Position numbers and translations under genes: made by a program. From the NCBI GenBank assembly GCA_041397845.1, contig JAWKVW010000015.1, forward strand, positions 1-64,000: a stretch of 64,000 bases of DNA, read 5' to 3'. The stretch comes from JAKPQE01 sp041397845. Lineage in GTDB: Bacteria > Pseudomonadota > Alphaproteobacteria > Rhizobiales > JAKPQE01. The notes beneath the pieces are model-generated. The model was given only the letters and a program-made list of their open reading frames with translations. It ran no database searches and had not been told where the DNA came from. This document shows, piece by piece, positions 1-8,151 of this stretch (position 1 is the first letter of the stretch; each line of letters opens with the position of its first letter).

Positions 1-260
1 TTCTCGGAAGCAGAATCGGCAGGAGTCGGCGGCTTTGCCTGCCCGGATTCCTGTTCCGGCGTCGGTTCCGGCTCCGCTGCTTCCTGTTCCTGCTCGGGCA
101 TGCCGGTCAGTTCGGCGAGCGTGCCACCGACTTCGACCGGCGCGCCGGCCGAGCGGGCGAGCATTGGCGGTTCGGCGACACGGACGGCGGCGAACAGCGC
201 TCCGTGCGCGGCAAGCGCCAGGCCGGCGGCAAGGAGCCATTCGCGCAGGGCGAAGGTCAC
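1..260 (-). CDS. TonB-like energy transducer, N-terminal part (cut by window edge)
   Basis: This is the first ~86 residues of a protein starting at a GTG that overlaps the stop of the ExbD-like gene upstream by 4 bp (GTGA). The N-terminus has one hydrophobic segment (about residues 8-26) with a His at residue 19, as in the TonB membrane anchor. A Pro/Glu/Gln-rich stretch follows, typical of the TonB periplasmic spacer. The C-terminal domain that would confirm the family lies outside the window. Its position directly after exbB-exbD-exbD supports a TonB role, passing proton-motive energy to an outer-membrane receptor or channel. A TolA-type protein is the alternative. Confidence 0.72.
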   Translation of the reverse strand, partial: MTFALREWLLAAGLALAAHGALFAAVRVAEPPMLARSAGAPVEVGGTLAELTGMPEQEQEAAEPEPTPEQESGQAKPPTPADSASE

Positions 261-661
261 TCCGTCCTCCGTCGCGTCACGAGGCGGGTTTGCGCGATGC
301 CGGCGGCCTTTGCCGCCTCGACGAGGTCGAGAAGGGCGGCGGCGGGCAGGGCGCGGTCGGCGACGACGAACAGCGGTTGCGGTTCCGAATGGGCGGCATG
401 GGCGGCGAGATAGGCGGGCAGGTCGGCAGCGGCCAGCGGTTCACCGGCAAGGAACATCTGGCCGTCGGCGGCGATCGCCAGCGGGCCGCGTGGCCGGGCG
501 CCGGGGTCGGCAGCGGCGGTGCGCGGCGGGTCGATGTCGCGTGCCATGAAGGGGCGCAGCGAGCCGGCGATGAGGAAGAACACCAGCATCAGGAACACGA
601 CATTGATGAGGGGAACGAGGTTCGCCTCGCGCGGCGCCGGGTCCTGATGATTGATGCGCAT
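257..661 (-). CDS. ExbD/TolR-family protein, second paralogue with Asn in place of the conserved Asp
   Basis: A 134-aa protein with one N-terminal transmembrane helix (about residues 14-34) and a short periplasmic domain, the normal ExbD/TolR layout. The helix contains VPLINVVFL, where the first paralogue and the family have PLIDVVFL. Asn20 therefore replaces the membrane Asp (Asp25 in E. coli ExbD) needed for proton use. It follows the first exbD-like gene by about 12 bp and overlaps the TonB-like gene by 4 bp, so all four are probably co-transcribed. It may pair with the first ExbD in a mixed dimer; that is inference. Confidence 0.85.
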   Translation of the reverse strand: MRINHQDPAPREANLVPLINVVFLMLVFFLIAGSLRPFMARDIDPPRTAAADPGARPRGPLAIAADGQMFLAGEPLAAADLPAYLAAHAAHSEPQPLFVVADRALPAAALLDLVEAAKAAGIAQTRLVTRRRTE

Positions 662-673
662 CGCCGCCTCCGC

Positions 674-1063
674 CTAGCGCACGATGACGACGGCGCGGGC
701 CGGGGCGCGGCGGGCGGTCTCGACGGCAAGGGCGATGTCCTCGACGGTCGCGTCGCCGGCGGGCTGGACGGCGATGGTCGCCGCGGCGGAGAGGGCAGGG
801 GTCGTCGCGAGCCGTGTGCCGAACTCGTCGATGGCGGCGGCAGCGCCGTCAATCTCGAGCCGGCCGGCGCCGAGGACGCGGACGACGATGACCGGGCCCT
901 TGTCGGCCGCGGCTTCGCCGGTCGATGCCGTCGCCAGGTCGATGCCTGAATATTTCAGGAAGGTCGAGGCGAGCATGAAGAAGACGAGGAGCAGGAAGAC
1001 GACGTCGATCAACGGCGTCAGGCTGATTGATCTCGTCTTCGTCGCGGCCGGGTCAATCCGCAT
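674..1063 (-). CDS. exbD: ExbD/TolR-family biopolymer transport protein
   Basis: A 129-aa single-span membrane protein. The N-terminal helix carries the canonical TPLIDVVFLLLVFFM motif with Asp20, the proton-responsive residue of this family. The remainder is a small periplasmic domain. Its start overlaps the end of the exbB-like gene by 11 bp, which indicates translational coupling. With ExbB and TonB it should form the inner-membrane motor that energises an outer-membrane transporter. TolR is the alternative, but no tolA/tolB/pal genes are visible. Confidence 0.88.
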   Translation of the reverse strand: MRIDPAATKTRSISLTPLIDVVFLLLVFFMLASTFLKYSGIDLATASTGEAAADKGPVIVVRVLGAGRLEIDGAAAAIDEFGTRLATTPALSAAATIAVQPAGDATVEDIALAVETARRAPARAVVIVR

Positions 1064-1793
1064 GGCCGACCGCCGTCAAGGTCGGGCGGGCCTTGGCCGG
1101 CGGCCCGGCGTCCCGCTCGCTGATGCGGCCGGTGAAGATGCCGGTCAGCATCGCTTCCATGGTCTGGCGCTGGCGCTCGACGATGCCCTCGAACCAGTAG
1201 AGGACGAGGGCTGCGGGAATGGCGATCGACAGGCCGACGGCGGTGGTCAGGAGGGCGACCCAGATGCCGCCGGCAAGGATCGCCGGGTCGGCCTCGGCGC
1301 CGGCCGACTGCAGGGCGCGGAAGGCGTCGATCATGCCGAGCACGGTGCCGAACAGGCCAAGGAGCGGGGCGACCTGAACGGCGGCCTCGATGCCGCGCAG
1401 ATAGGCGCGCAGCGCGGCGAGCTCGCCAAGGGCGATGCGCTCGACATCCTCGCGGACGCGCGCCTCCTCGGCCGGTGCCGTGATGAGGCCGCGCATGGCG
1501 TGCGCCATCGTCTTCAGAACAGGATGGCGGCGGCCTTCGAGAAGGTCGAGCGCGGCGGCGCGATCGCCTCTCGACCAGAAGAGGCTGGCGTTTTCGGCGG
1601 TCGTTCCGGCGCCGGGGCCGAGCCGGGCGAACTGCCAGAGCTTCAGCAGCACGATGGTGACGACGAAGAGCGAGAGGACGAGCAGGGCGATGACGATCGG
1701 CCCGCCGGCGGCAACGAGGCCGGCAAGACTGGCGCCTGTCGCCTCGAGCCAGCTCCTCGCCGGGGCGAGCATTTCGGCGGCGGCATCGTTCAT
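1053..1793 (-). CDS. exbB: MotA/TolQ/ExbB proton channel family protein
   Basis: A 246-aa integral membrane protein with one helix near residues 30-52, a cytoplasmic segment, and two C-terminal helices. The latter contain the family motif PLLGLFGTVLGMIDAF and a second helix ending near ALVLYWFEG. It forms the proton channel in which ExbD dimers sit. The ATG is preceded by GGAG at proper spacing. A 129-bp gap separates it from the ABC ATPase gene upstream, so it may share the exporter transcript or have its own promoter. Confidence 0.88.
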   Translation of the reverse strand: MNDAAAEMLAPARSWLEATGASLAGLVAAGGPIVIALLVLSLFVVTIVLLKLWQFARLGPGAGTTAENASLFWSRGDRAAALDLLEGRRHPVLKTMAHAMRGLITAPAEEARVREDVERIALGELAALRAYLRGIEAAVQVAPLLGLFGTVLGMIDAFRALQSAGAEADPAILAGGIWVALLTTAVGLSIAIPAALVLYWFEGIVERQRQTMEAMLTGIFTGRISERDAGPPAKARPTLTAVGHAD

Positions 1794-1922
1794 CGCATTC
1801 TCCTCACGGCCGGGCGGCGGCGGAGCGGGCAGATTTGCACACCCGCCGGCATCGCGGAAACCCGTCGATTTGTCGGAGGGGATGCCGCCATCGGGCCGGC
1901 GCTGTCAACCGCCGGGATGGCG

Positions 1923-2633
1923 TCAGAACGACTTGCCCTCGCCGGCCTCCTCGACGGTGCGGCCATCGCGGATGTGGTAGATGCGGCGGAAGGTCGGGAT
2001 GATCTTCTCGTCATGGGTCACGACGATGATCGCCGTCTGGTACTGCTCGGCCATGCGGTTGAGGATGCGGATGACGGCAAGGGCGCGCTCGCTGTCGAGC
2101 GGCGCGGTCGGTTCGTCGGCGAGAACGACCGGTGGCCGGTTGACGAGGGCGCGGGCGATCGACACGCGCTGCTGCTCGCCGCCGGAAAGCTGGCTCGGCA
2201 TCGCCTTTGCCCGATGGGCGACGTCGAGTGCCTCGAGCAGTTCGAGCGCCCGCTTGCGCGATTCCGCATTCGGCCGGCCAGCCAGCATCGGCAGAAGGGC
2301 GATGTTGTCGGTGACGTCGAGGAACGGAATGAGGTAGGGCGCCTGGAAAATGAAGCCGATCTTGTCGCGGCGCATGGCGCGCAGGTCGCGGATCTTCCAG
2401 CGGTCTTCGTAGATGACCTCATCGCCGAGGGTCATGCGGCCGCCGGTCGGCTCGATGACGGCGCCGAGGCATTTGAGCAGCGTGCTCTTGCCGGAGCCGG
2501 ACGGGCCGATGAGGCCGACGACCTCGCCGGGCGCGACGGCCATGTCGACATCCTTCAGGGCGTCGACGGCGGTCTCGCCGCTGCCGTAGCGCTTCTTCAG
2601 GCCTTCGATGCGGATGCCATGTGCTTCAGCCAC
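1923..2633 (-). CDS. ABC transporter ATP-binding protein (MacB/LolD/DevA type)
   Basis: A 236-aa ATPase with Walker A GPSGSGKSTLLK (about residues 42-53), a Q-loop region IFQAPYLIP, signature LSGGEQQRVSIARAL, Walker B VVLADEPTAPLD and a switch His in VVTHDEK. Length and motifs fit the MacB/LolD group, which partners FtsX-type permeases. Its start overlaps the end of the permease gene by 8 bp. With the permease and HlyD protein it forms a DevBCA-like tripartite exporter. The substrate is unknown. Confidence 0.92.
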   Translation of the reverse strand: MAEAHGIRIEGLKKRYGSGETAVDALKDVDMAVAPGEVVGLIGPSGSGKSTLLKCLGAVIEPTGGRMTLGDEVIYEDRWKIRDLRAMRRDKIGFIFQAPYLIPFLDVTDNIALLPMLAGRPNAESRKRALELLEALDVAHRAKAMPSQLSGGEQQRVSIARALVNRPPVVLADEPTAPLDSERALAVIRILNRMAEQYQTAIIVVTHDEKIIPTFRRIYHIRDGRTVEEAGEGKSF

Positions 2634-3828
2634 CGATCGCCTCCGCCGGGTCGACCTTCAGCGCGGCGCGGATGGCGACGCTGCTGGCCAGGATGCAAAT
2701 GACGACGACGGCGATGAAGCCGCGAACGGAATCGGCCGGTTCGAGCAGCACGTATTTCGGAAAGACCGGGGCCCAGAAGGTGGCGGCGATCTTGCCGACG
2801 GCAAAGCCGATGAGGCCGAGGCCGACGGCCTGCTGCATGATCATGCTGGCGATGGTGCGGTTGCGCGTGCCGATCAGCTTCAGCACGGCGATCTCGCGGA
2901 TCTTGCCGAGGGTCAGCGTGTAGATGATGAAGGCGATGATGGCGGCGCTGACGATGGCGAGAATGACGAGGAACATGCCGATCTGCTTTGAGGATGTGGC
3001 GATCAGCTTGCCGACGAGGATCTCCTCCATCTCGGCGCGGGTGTAGACCTGCAGCCGCTTCCAGCGCCGGATCGGCTCGGCGACCTCGTCCGGCAGGGCG
3101 CCGGGGCGGATGCGGACGAGGACAGCGTTGACGTATGGATTGGTGCTCTGCGAGGCGATCACCGCGTCGAGGAGATCGGGGACGCCGGGGCGGGCGAAGG
3201 CCGGATTGGCGGCGGTGCGCCGGCGCTGCTCGAGAATGGCGTCGTTGTCCTTCAGGAACTGGGCTTCCTGGGCGTCGCGCAGGGGAACGAAGACCATCGG
3301 GTCGCCGCTCGAGGAGACCATGCGGCGGGTGAGGCCGACGACGGTATAGAGATTGCGGCGGATGCGGATCTGATCGCCAAGACGGAAGCCGGTGGCCATG
3401 TCGGCGATGGCCTCGTAATGGCTGCGGGTGATCTGGCGGCCGGCGACGAGGAATGACGGCCGGCCGGGCTCGCCCGGTCCGCCGGGGGCGATGCCGACGA
3501 CCATGGAGCGGACATCGCGATCGCCTTCGCTGACCTGCATGGTCAGGTAGGTGACATTGGCCGCCGCCTCGACGCCGGGCATGGCCAGAATGGCGCGATA
3601 GGTGTCGTCGTAGATGCTCGATGATTCAGCGTATGGCCCGAGCGTTCCCTGCTGGACGACCCAGAGGTCGGCGCCGCTGTTGTCGAGCAGGACGCGGGCG
3701 TCGTCGACCATGCCGCGATAGACGCCGGCCATGGTCAGGGTGACGCCGATGAGGAGGCCAAGGCCCATGCCCGTGAAGACGAACTTGCCCCAGGAATGGA
3801 GGATGTCGCGGCCGGCGAGGCTGATCAT
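2626..3828 (-). CDS. FtsX/MacB-family ABC transporter permease (DevC type)
   Basis: A 400-aa protein with one N-terminal helix (about 15-38), a large periplasmic MacB-like core domain (about 40-270), and three C-terminal helices of the FtsX fold. The C-terminal helices contain KIREIAVLKLIG, the coupling segment for the ATPase, and the protein ends in DPAEAI, a frequent FtsX C-terminal motif. It overlaps the HlyD gene by 4 bp and the ATPase gene by 8 bp. It should act as a mechanotransmission exporter subunit in the inner membrane. Confidence 0.9.
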   Translation of the reverse strand: MISLAGRDILHSWGKFVFTGMGLGLLIGVTLTMAGVYRGMVDDARVLLDNSGADLWVVQQGTLGPYAESSSIYDDTYRAILAMPGVEAAANVTYLTMQVSEGDRDVRSMVVGIAPGGPGEPGRPSFLVAGRQITRSHYEAIADMATGFRLGDQIRIRRNLYTVVGLTRRMVSSSGDPMVFVPLRDAQEAQFLKDNDAILEQRRRTAANPAFARPGVPDLLDAVIASQSTNPYVNAVLVRIRPGALPDEVAEPIRRWKRLQVYTRAEMEEILVGKLIATSSKQIGMFLVILAIVSAAIIAFIIYTLTLGKIREIAVLKLIGTRNRTIASMIMQQAVGLGLIGFAVGKIAATFWAPVFPKYVLLEPADSVRGFIAVVVICILASSVAIRAALKVDPAEAIGG

Positions 3829-5000
3829 TGCGGCACCCCGGGCAGCTTGTCGACGACGGTGACGCGCGAGCGGGCGGACAGGGCGCGCTGGCTGTAGAGG
3901 ACGACGGCGTCGCCGGCGGCAAGGCCGGAAAGGACCTGGGCATTGCCGTCAAGATCGATGGCGCCGACGCGGACGGGCGCAAAGCGGATGCCGTCGCCAT
4001 CGACGATCCAGACGCCGAGGCGGCCATCGATGCGGCGGATGGCGGCTTCCGGCAGGACGGGCGCCGGGGCGAGGGCCGGCAGGGCGACGGTGATCTCGGC
4101 GATTTCGCCGATCGGCGGCAGCGGATCGGGAAGCGTGTCGAACACGACCTTGGCAAGGATTTCCTCGGTCACTTCGTCGGCCAGAGGTTCGATGCGCAAC
4201 ACCTTGCCGGGCAGGGCGGCGCCGGCGCGCGAGCGAAGGCCGATGGTCGCCGGCAGGTCCGGCGTCAGGCCGGCGGAGCGAAGCTGGTCGAAGCGGACAT
4301 TGATCCAGAGGCTGGCGGGGTCGACGAGCTGGAGCACCGACTGGCCGGCAACGACGGTGGTGCCGGGATCGGCATCACGGGCAACGACGAGGCCATCGAC
4401 AGGGGCGACGAGGCGCAGATTGGCGCGCTGGCGCACGAGGGCGTCGCGCTCGGCCGTGGCGCGGGCCAGTTCCTGCCCGGCGCCGGCGAGATTGGCGCGG
4501 GCAACGGCGAGACTTGCGCCGGCGACCTCGAAATCCTGGCGCCGCGCCTCGGTGCCGGCATCGCTGACGACGCCGCTTTTCGACAGCTTGTCGTAGCGGC
4601 GGGCCTGGGCCTCGGCATATTCGGCGCGGGCGGTCGAATCGGTGATCTGCGCTTCGGCGGCGGCAACGGCGGCCTCGGCGCGGCGCAGGGCGGCATCGGC
4701 AGCGAGGATGCGATCGTCAAGGTCGACCGGGTCCATCTCGCCCAGAAGCGAGCCGGCGGCGGCGCGATCACCGCCAGTGACGTCGACGGTGGCGACACGG
4801 CCGGCGACGGTCGGGCCGATGCGATAAACGTAGCGGGCCTCGACCGTGCCGATGCCGAACAGGGCCGGGGAAATCGACTGCTCTGAGGCGGTGACGATCG
4901 TCACCTGAATGGGGGCGAGTGGGCCGGAGCGCAGCGCGACGAAGGCCAGAAGGCCAACGAGCGGCACGAGAATGGCGAAAAGGGCGAGCTTGCGGGTCAT
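3825..5000 (-). CDS. HlyD/RND-type periplasmic adaptor subunit of the exporter
   Basis: A 391-aa protein with an N-terminal membrane anchor (about residues 5-23), a biotinyl-lipoyl half-domain, a long Ala/Glu/Arg-rich alpha-helical hairpin (about 85-195), the second lipoyl half containing LVAPVDGLVVARDADPG, and a beta-barrel domain. This is the membrane fusion protein that links the permease to an outer-membrane channel. No TolC-like gene lies in the window. It is 18 bp downstream of the TetR gene and overlaps the permease gene by 4 bp, so regulator and exporter form one operon. Confidence 0.9.
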   Translation of the reverse strand: MTRKLALFAILVPLVGLLAFVALRSGPLAPIQVTIVTASEQSISPALFGIGTVEARYVYRIGPTVAGRVATVDVTGGDRAAAGSLLGEMDPVDLDDRILAADAALRRAEAAVAAAEAQITDSTARAEYAEAQARRYDKLSKSGVVSDAGTEARRQDFEVAGASLAVARANLAGAGQELARATAERDALVRQRANLRLVAPVDGLVVARDADPGTTVVAGQSVLQLVDPASLWINVRFDQLRSAGLTPDLPATIGLRSRAGAALPGKVLRIEPLADEVTEEILAKVVFDTLPDPLPPIGEIAEITVALPALAPAPVLPEAAIRRIDGRLGVWIVDGDGIRFAPVRVGAIDLDGNAQVLSGLAAGDAVVLYSQRALSARSRVTVVDKLPGVPQ

Positions 5001-5018
5001 GGCGGGGCGGCGGCTCGG

Positions 5019-5624
5019 TTAGGCAGCGGCGATGGCGCGGCGATAAAGGGCGAAGGCGCCGGGGGCGGCGCTGCGGAGGGACGGGGCGGCGCCCGACAGA
5101 AGCGATTGCATGACGAGGCCCTGGATGGTGCCGACAAAGAGCGCGGCGGCGGTCGCCGTGTCGACGGCGGCGTCGACCTCGCCGGTTTCCTTGGCGCGGG
5201 TGATGAGCGACTTGAGGCGCTCGTCATAGCGGGCAAGGAGCGTGCGGGCCATGCGCTTGCCGGCGGTATCCTCGGCCCGCTGCAGCTCGCCGAACATCAT
5301 GCGCGGCACGCCGGGATGGGCGGCGACGAACTCGATGTGGGCCGAGAAGATCGCCTCGAGAGCGGCAAGGGGCGTCGCGGCGCCACCGGCAGCCTCGTCG
5401 AGGCGGGCAAGAAGGCGCTCGGCGACCCATTCCATGACCGCCTGCCAGATTGCATCCTTGGACGGAAAATGGCGGAAAATCGCGGCCTGCGAGAGGTTCA
5501 TCCGCTCGGCGATGGCAGCCGTGGTGATCTCGCCGGGGTTCTGCTCGGCGGCAAGGGCGACGACCGTGCGCACGGTGGCGGCACGGCGTTCCCCGGCCGG
5601 AAGGTGACGGGCGGTCTGCTGCAC
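5019..5624 (-). CDS. TetR-family transcriptional regulator of the exporter operon
   Basis: A protein of about 201 aa with an N-terminal TetR helix-turn-helix (about residues 25-65, motif IAERMNLSQAAIFRHFPSKDAIW) and an alpha-helical ligand domain. The longest reading frame starts at 5654, but that start lies inside a perfect palindrome. The GTG at 5624 has an AGAGG ribosome site 5 nt upstream and is preferred. As the first gene of the exporter operon with an operator over its own leader, it is probably an autorepressor relieved by an exporter substrate. Confidence 0.88.
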   Translation of the reverse strand: MQQTARHLPAGERRAATVRTVVALAAEQNPGEITTAAIAERMNLSQAAIFRHFPSKDAIWQAVMEWVAERLLARLDEAAGGAATPLAALEAIFSAHIEFVAAHPGVPRMMFGELQRAEDTAGKRMARTLLARYDERLKSLITRAKETGEVDAAVDTATAAALFVGTIQGLVMQSLLSGAAPSLRSAAPGAFALYRRAIAAA

Positions 5625-5636
5625 GGGCGCCTCTAA

Positions 5637-5656
5637 AAGTGAGTGACTACTCACTT
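5637..5656. promoter_or_regulatory. Perfect palindrome, probable TetR operator
   Basis: AAGTGAGTGACTACTCACTT has two perfect 8-bp arms around a 4-bp centre. It lies directly upstream of the preferred TetR start codon (5624). Size, symmetry and position fit a TetR-family operator. The binding itself is inferred. Confidence 0.7.
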
Positions 5657-5752
5657 ACTTTCATGCCGGCGTCGTTTCGTCAAGGGGGACTCCGGGGGGA
5701 GTCTCCCCTGGCTGCGATCGAGAAGGGGTGTCCGCGCCTTCCGCGCGCCGGT

Positions 5753-6457
5753 TCAGGCCGGATCGCCAATCGTCAGCGTGATCGTGCCGACACCGTCTAT
5801 CCGGCCCGCAAGGCGGTCGCCCGGCAGAACCGGTCCGACGCCGGCTGGCGTTCCGGTGTAAATGACGTCGCCCGGGGCGAGGTGATAGAAGCGCGACAGA
5901 TGGGCAATCGTCTCGGCGACGCTGTTGATCATTTCCGACAGGTCGGCTGCCTGCCGCGTCTCGCCGTTGACGGCAAGCTCGATGCGACCGGCGACGGGGT
6001 GGCCGATATCGGCGGCGGGCACGATCTCGGAGAGGATGGCGCCGTTTTCGAAATCCTTGCCGATGTCCCAGGGGCGGCGCTTGTCCTTGGCGTCGCCCTG
6101 CAAATCGCAGCGGGTCATGTCAAGGCCGCAGGCATAGCCGTAGACGAGACCGGGCGCATCCTCGACGGAAACGCGGAAGCCGGAAGCGCCGATGACCGCG
6201 ACGAGTTCCATCTCATAGTGGAAATCGGAGGTTTCGGGCGGGTAGGGGATCGTTGCGCCGCTCGGCACGTAGCAGAAGGGCGACTTGTTGAAATAGAACG
6301 GGTCTTCCTTTTCGGCCCTGGCGCCCATCTCGGCAGCGTGGGCGGCATAATTGCGTCCGACGCAGAAGATGCGGTGGAGAGGGAAAGTCCGGCGCTCGCC
6401 ACGGACCGGGACGTCCGGGAGCGGCTTTGCCGGAAACAGGCGGGTATCGTCGGACAT
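5753..6457 (-). CDS. Fumarylacetoacetate hydrolase (FAH) family protein
   Basis: A 234-aa protein covering the single FAH catalytic domain. Visible motifs are FCVGRNYAAHAAEMG near the N-terminus, the metal-binding Glu pair in HYEMELVAVIG, the Asp of YGYACGLDMTRCDLQ, and the TGTPAGVGP loop. Enzymes of this size usually hydrolyse or decarboxylate small acylpyruvates such as fumarylpyruvate. It stands alone between the TetR operon and lrgA, with no catabolic partners, so the substrate cannot be assigned. Confidence 0.88.
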   Translation of the reverse strand: MSDDTRLFPAKPLPDVPVRGERRTFPLHRIFCVGRNYAAHAAEMGARAEKEDPFYFNKSPFCYVPSGATIPYPPETSDFHYEMELVAVIGASGFRVSVEDAPGLVYGYACGLDMTRCDLQGDAKDKRRPWDIGKDFENGAILSEIVPAADIGHPVAGRIELAVNGETRQAADLSEMINSVAETIAHLSRFYHLAPGDVIYTGTPAGVGPVLPGDRLAGRIDGVGTITLTIGDPA

Positions 6458-6830
6458 CGGTGGTCGTCCTTGCGGGTGCGAGGCGGGTCTTCAAACGGGA
6501 GCTTATCCTGCACCAAGCCACGGGCGATGCAACGGCGTATGCGGTGTGGAGAAGCGGATGAAAACATGCTGTGTTTTCAATTTTTGCATCCCAGGGAGGC
6601 GAATCCGTCCCCTCTCGTGCATTTCATCGCCCTGCACGCAAAGAGAGCGGTTTCTTAGCCGTGCAATTTTTCGTCATATGATTGAATGTTTGAATATGTC
6701 TCTTTTCGTTCACTTTATAATCGCCGGATTTTGTCCATTCAGGAAATAGTCCTTTGATTATTCAACTCTTCATTGCCGTCGGGGTTTGCGATAATCCGAG
6801 GCGGTCTTTCGAATTCGCGAGGCGCCTGCC
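6458..6830. other. Intergenic region upstream of lrgA and the FAH gene
   Basis: No gene was found in these 373 bp between two divergent genes. A stretch from about 6640 to 6780 is clearly more AT-rich than its surroundings and is the likely promoter region for lrgA. I cannot assign a specific operator. Confidence 0.5.
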
Positions 6831-7211
6831 ATGTTGAAAGCCCTTGGCATTTTGCTTGTCTGCCAGCTTGCCGGCGAAACCCTGGTACGGCTGGTGCATT
6901 GGCCAGTGCCGGGGCCGGTCATGGGGCTGATGCTGCTGGCGGCCGGTTTGTTCGGCGCGGCGCGGTTCGGCTGGTTCTTGCCGGAGACGATCGGGGAGAC
7001 GGATCTCGGCAGGACGTCGGCAGCATTGCTCGGCGCGCTCGGCATTCTTTTCGTGCCGGCCGGGGCGGGCGTCGTCCAGCATTTCGGGTTGATCATGAGC
7101 CATGGCGCGGCGCTGGGGCTGGCGCTCGTCGGCTCGACCGTGCTGACGCTCGTCGTCACGGCAGCGGTTTTCGTCGGCGTCCGCCGGCTCATCGACAAGG
7201 CTTCGGCGTGA
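6831..7211 (+). CDS. CidA/LrgA family membrane protein
   Basis: A 126-aa protein with four predicted helices and the CidA/LrgA signature PVPGPVMGLMLLA (about residues 25-37). It starts at an ATG preceded by GAGG and overlaps the lrgB-like start by one base (TGATG). LrgA/LrgB pairs were first described as holin/antiholin-like. Homologues have since been linked to export or uptake of small organic acids such as pyruvate or glycolate. Which role applies here is not visible. Confidence 0.88.
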   Translation: MLKALGILLVCQLAGETLVRLVHWPVPGPVMGLMLLAAGLFGAARFGWFLPETIGETDLGRTSAALLGALGILFVPAGAGVVQHFGLIMSHGAALGLALVGSTVLTLVVTAAVFVGVRRLIDKASA

Positions 7212-7930
7212 TGGAAAATCCGTTTCAACTCTGGGTCTATCTCTCCGCGACGCCGCTGCTGTGGCTGACGGTGACGGTGCTCGCCTGGCTCGCGGCGGAC
7301 TGGATCGCCCGGGCGAGCAACCGGCATCCGCTGGTCAATCCGGTGATGATCGCGATTGCCATCGTCGCCGGCCTCCTGGCGCTGACGGGCACGCCGTACC
7401 GGCTCTATTTCGAGGGCGCGCAGTTTGTTCATTTCCTGCTCGGGCCGGCAACGGTGGCGCTGGCTGTGCCGATGTTCTCGCATTCGCGCACGGTGCGGCG
7501 GAATCTGCTGCCGATGATCGCGGCGCTCCTTGCCGGGGCGCTGACGGCGATCGCGTCGGCGATCGGCATCGCGGCGGCATTCGGCGTTCCGCATCAGGTG
7601 CTTGTGTCGCTCGCCCCGAAGTCTGTGACGGCGGCGATCGCCATGGGTATTTCGGAGGGGCTTGGCGGCGAGCCGGCGCTGACGGCGGTGCTCGTCATCA
7701 CCACCGGCATTCTCGGCGCGGTCATGATGACGCCGCTGATGAACGTGCTGAAGGTGCGCGATCCGGCGGCGCGGGGCTTTGCCGTCGGCCTTGCCTCGCA
7801 CGGCATCGGCACGGCGCAGGCATTCACCGTCGATCCGGTCGCCGGAACGTTCGCCGGCATCGCCATGGGGCTCAACGCGGTGGCGAGCGCCTTCCTCGTT
7901 CCGGCGGTGTTCAGGCTGATTGCCGGGTGA
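7211..7930 (+). CDS. LrgB family protein
   Basis: A 239-aa very hydrophobic protein with about six to seven helices. Family motifs are NPVMIAIA, LGPATVALAVP, PKSVTAAIAM and SHGIGTAQAF. It is translationally coupled to the LrgA-like gene (1-bp overlap) and is its expected partner in the membrane. Confidence 0.9.
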   Translation: MENPFQLWVYLSATPLLWLTVTVLAWLAADWIARASNRHPLVNPVMIAIAIVAGLLALTGTPYRLYFEGAQFVHFLLGPATVALAVPMFSHSRTVRRNLLPMIAALLAGALTAIASAIGIAAAFGVPHQVLVSLAPKSVTAAIAMGISEGLGGEPALTAVLVITTGILGAVMMTPLMNVLKVRDPAARGFAVGLASHGIGTAQAFTVDPVAGTFAGIAMGLNAVASAFLVPAVFRLIAG

Positions 7931-7980
7931 GGGCGTCGAGGAGGCGGGCGATGGCGGCCGGGGTGGCGAAATTTACCCGG

Positions 7981-8151
7981 TCAGTCGCGCATCCGTGCGA
8001 CGAGGGCGGGCAGGTCCGCGAGGTCGGGCAGGAACAGCGGTTGTAATCGGCAAGATCGCGCAGAGCCGTGTCGGGACCGATCACGGTGCCCTTGCCGGCA
8101 AGACTGGCAACGGTTGCGACGGCAAGCGCCAGGTGATCGAGTGGCGGTCAT
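7981..8151 (-). pseudogene. Small disrupted ORF ending the cluster; C-terminus like the HAD protein's tail
   Basis: The ATG overlaps the probable stop of the adenylating enzyme (ATGA). Read with two frame changes, the strand encodes about 57 residues, including ASLAGKGTVIGPDTALRDL and ending LPDLADLPALVARMRD. That ending is almost the same as the last residues of the HAD hydrolase encoded at 19119-19799. The DNA of this tail (7986-8032) matches 19127-19173 at 45 of 47 positions. It could be a remnant of a duplicated HAD-like gene or a short gene damaged by base errors. No function can be given. Confidence 0.35.

Noticed and set aside
684..2702. Long plus-strand open frame of 672 codons
   Set aside because: It runs antisense through exbD, exbB and the ATPase gene. 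Its composition is that of a high-GC shadow frame with no domain, and the minus-strand genes are clear.
5625..5654. Longer TetR start at 5654
   Set aside because: It would place the start codon inside the palindrome and has no ribosome site; the GTG at 5624 has one.
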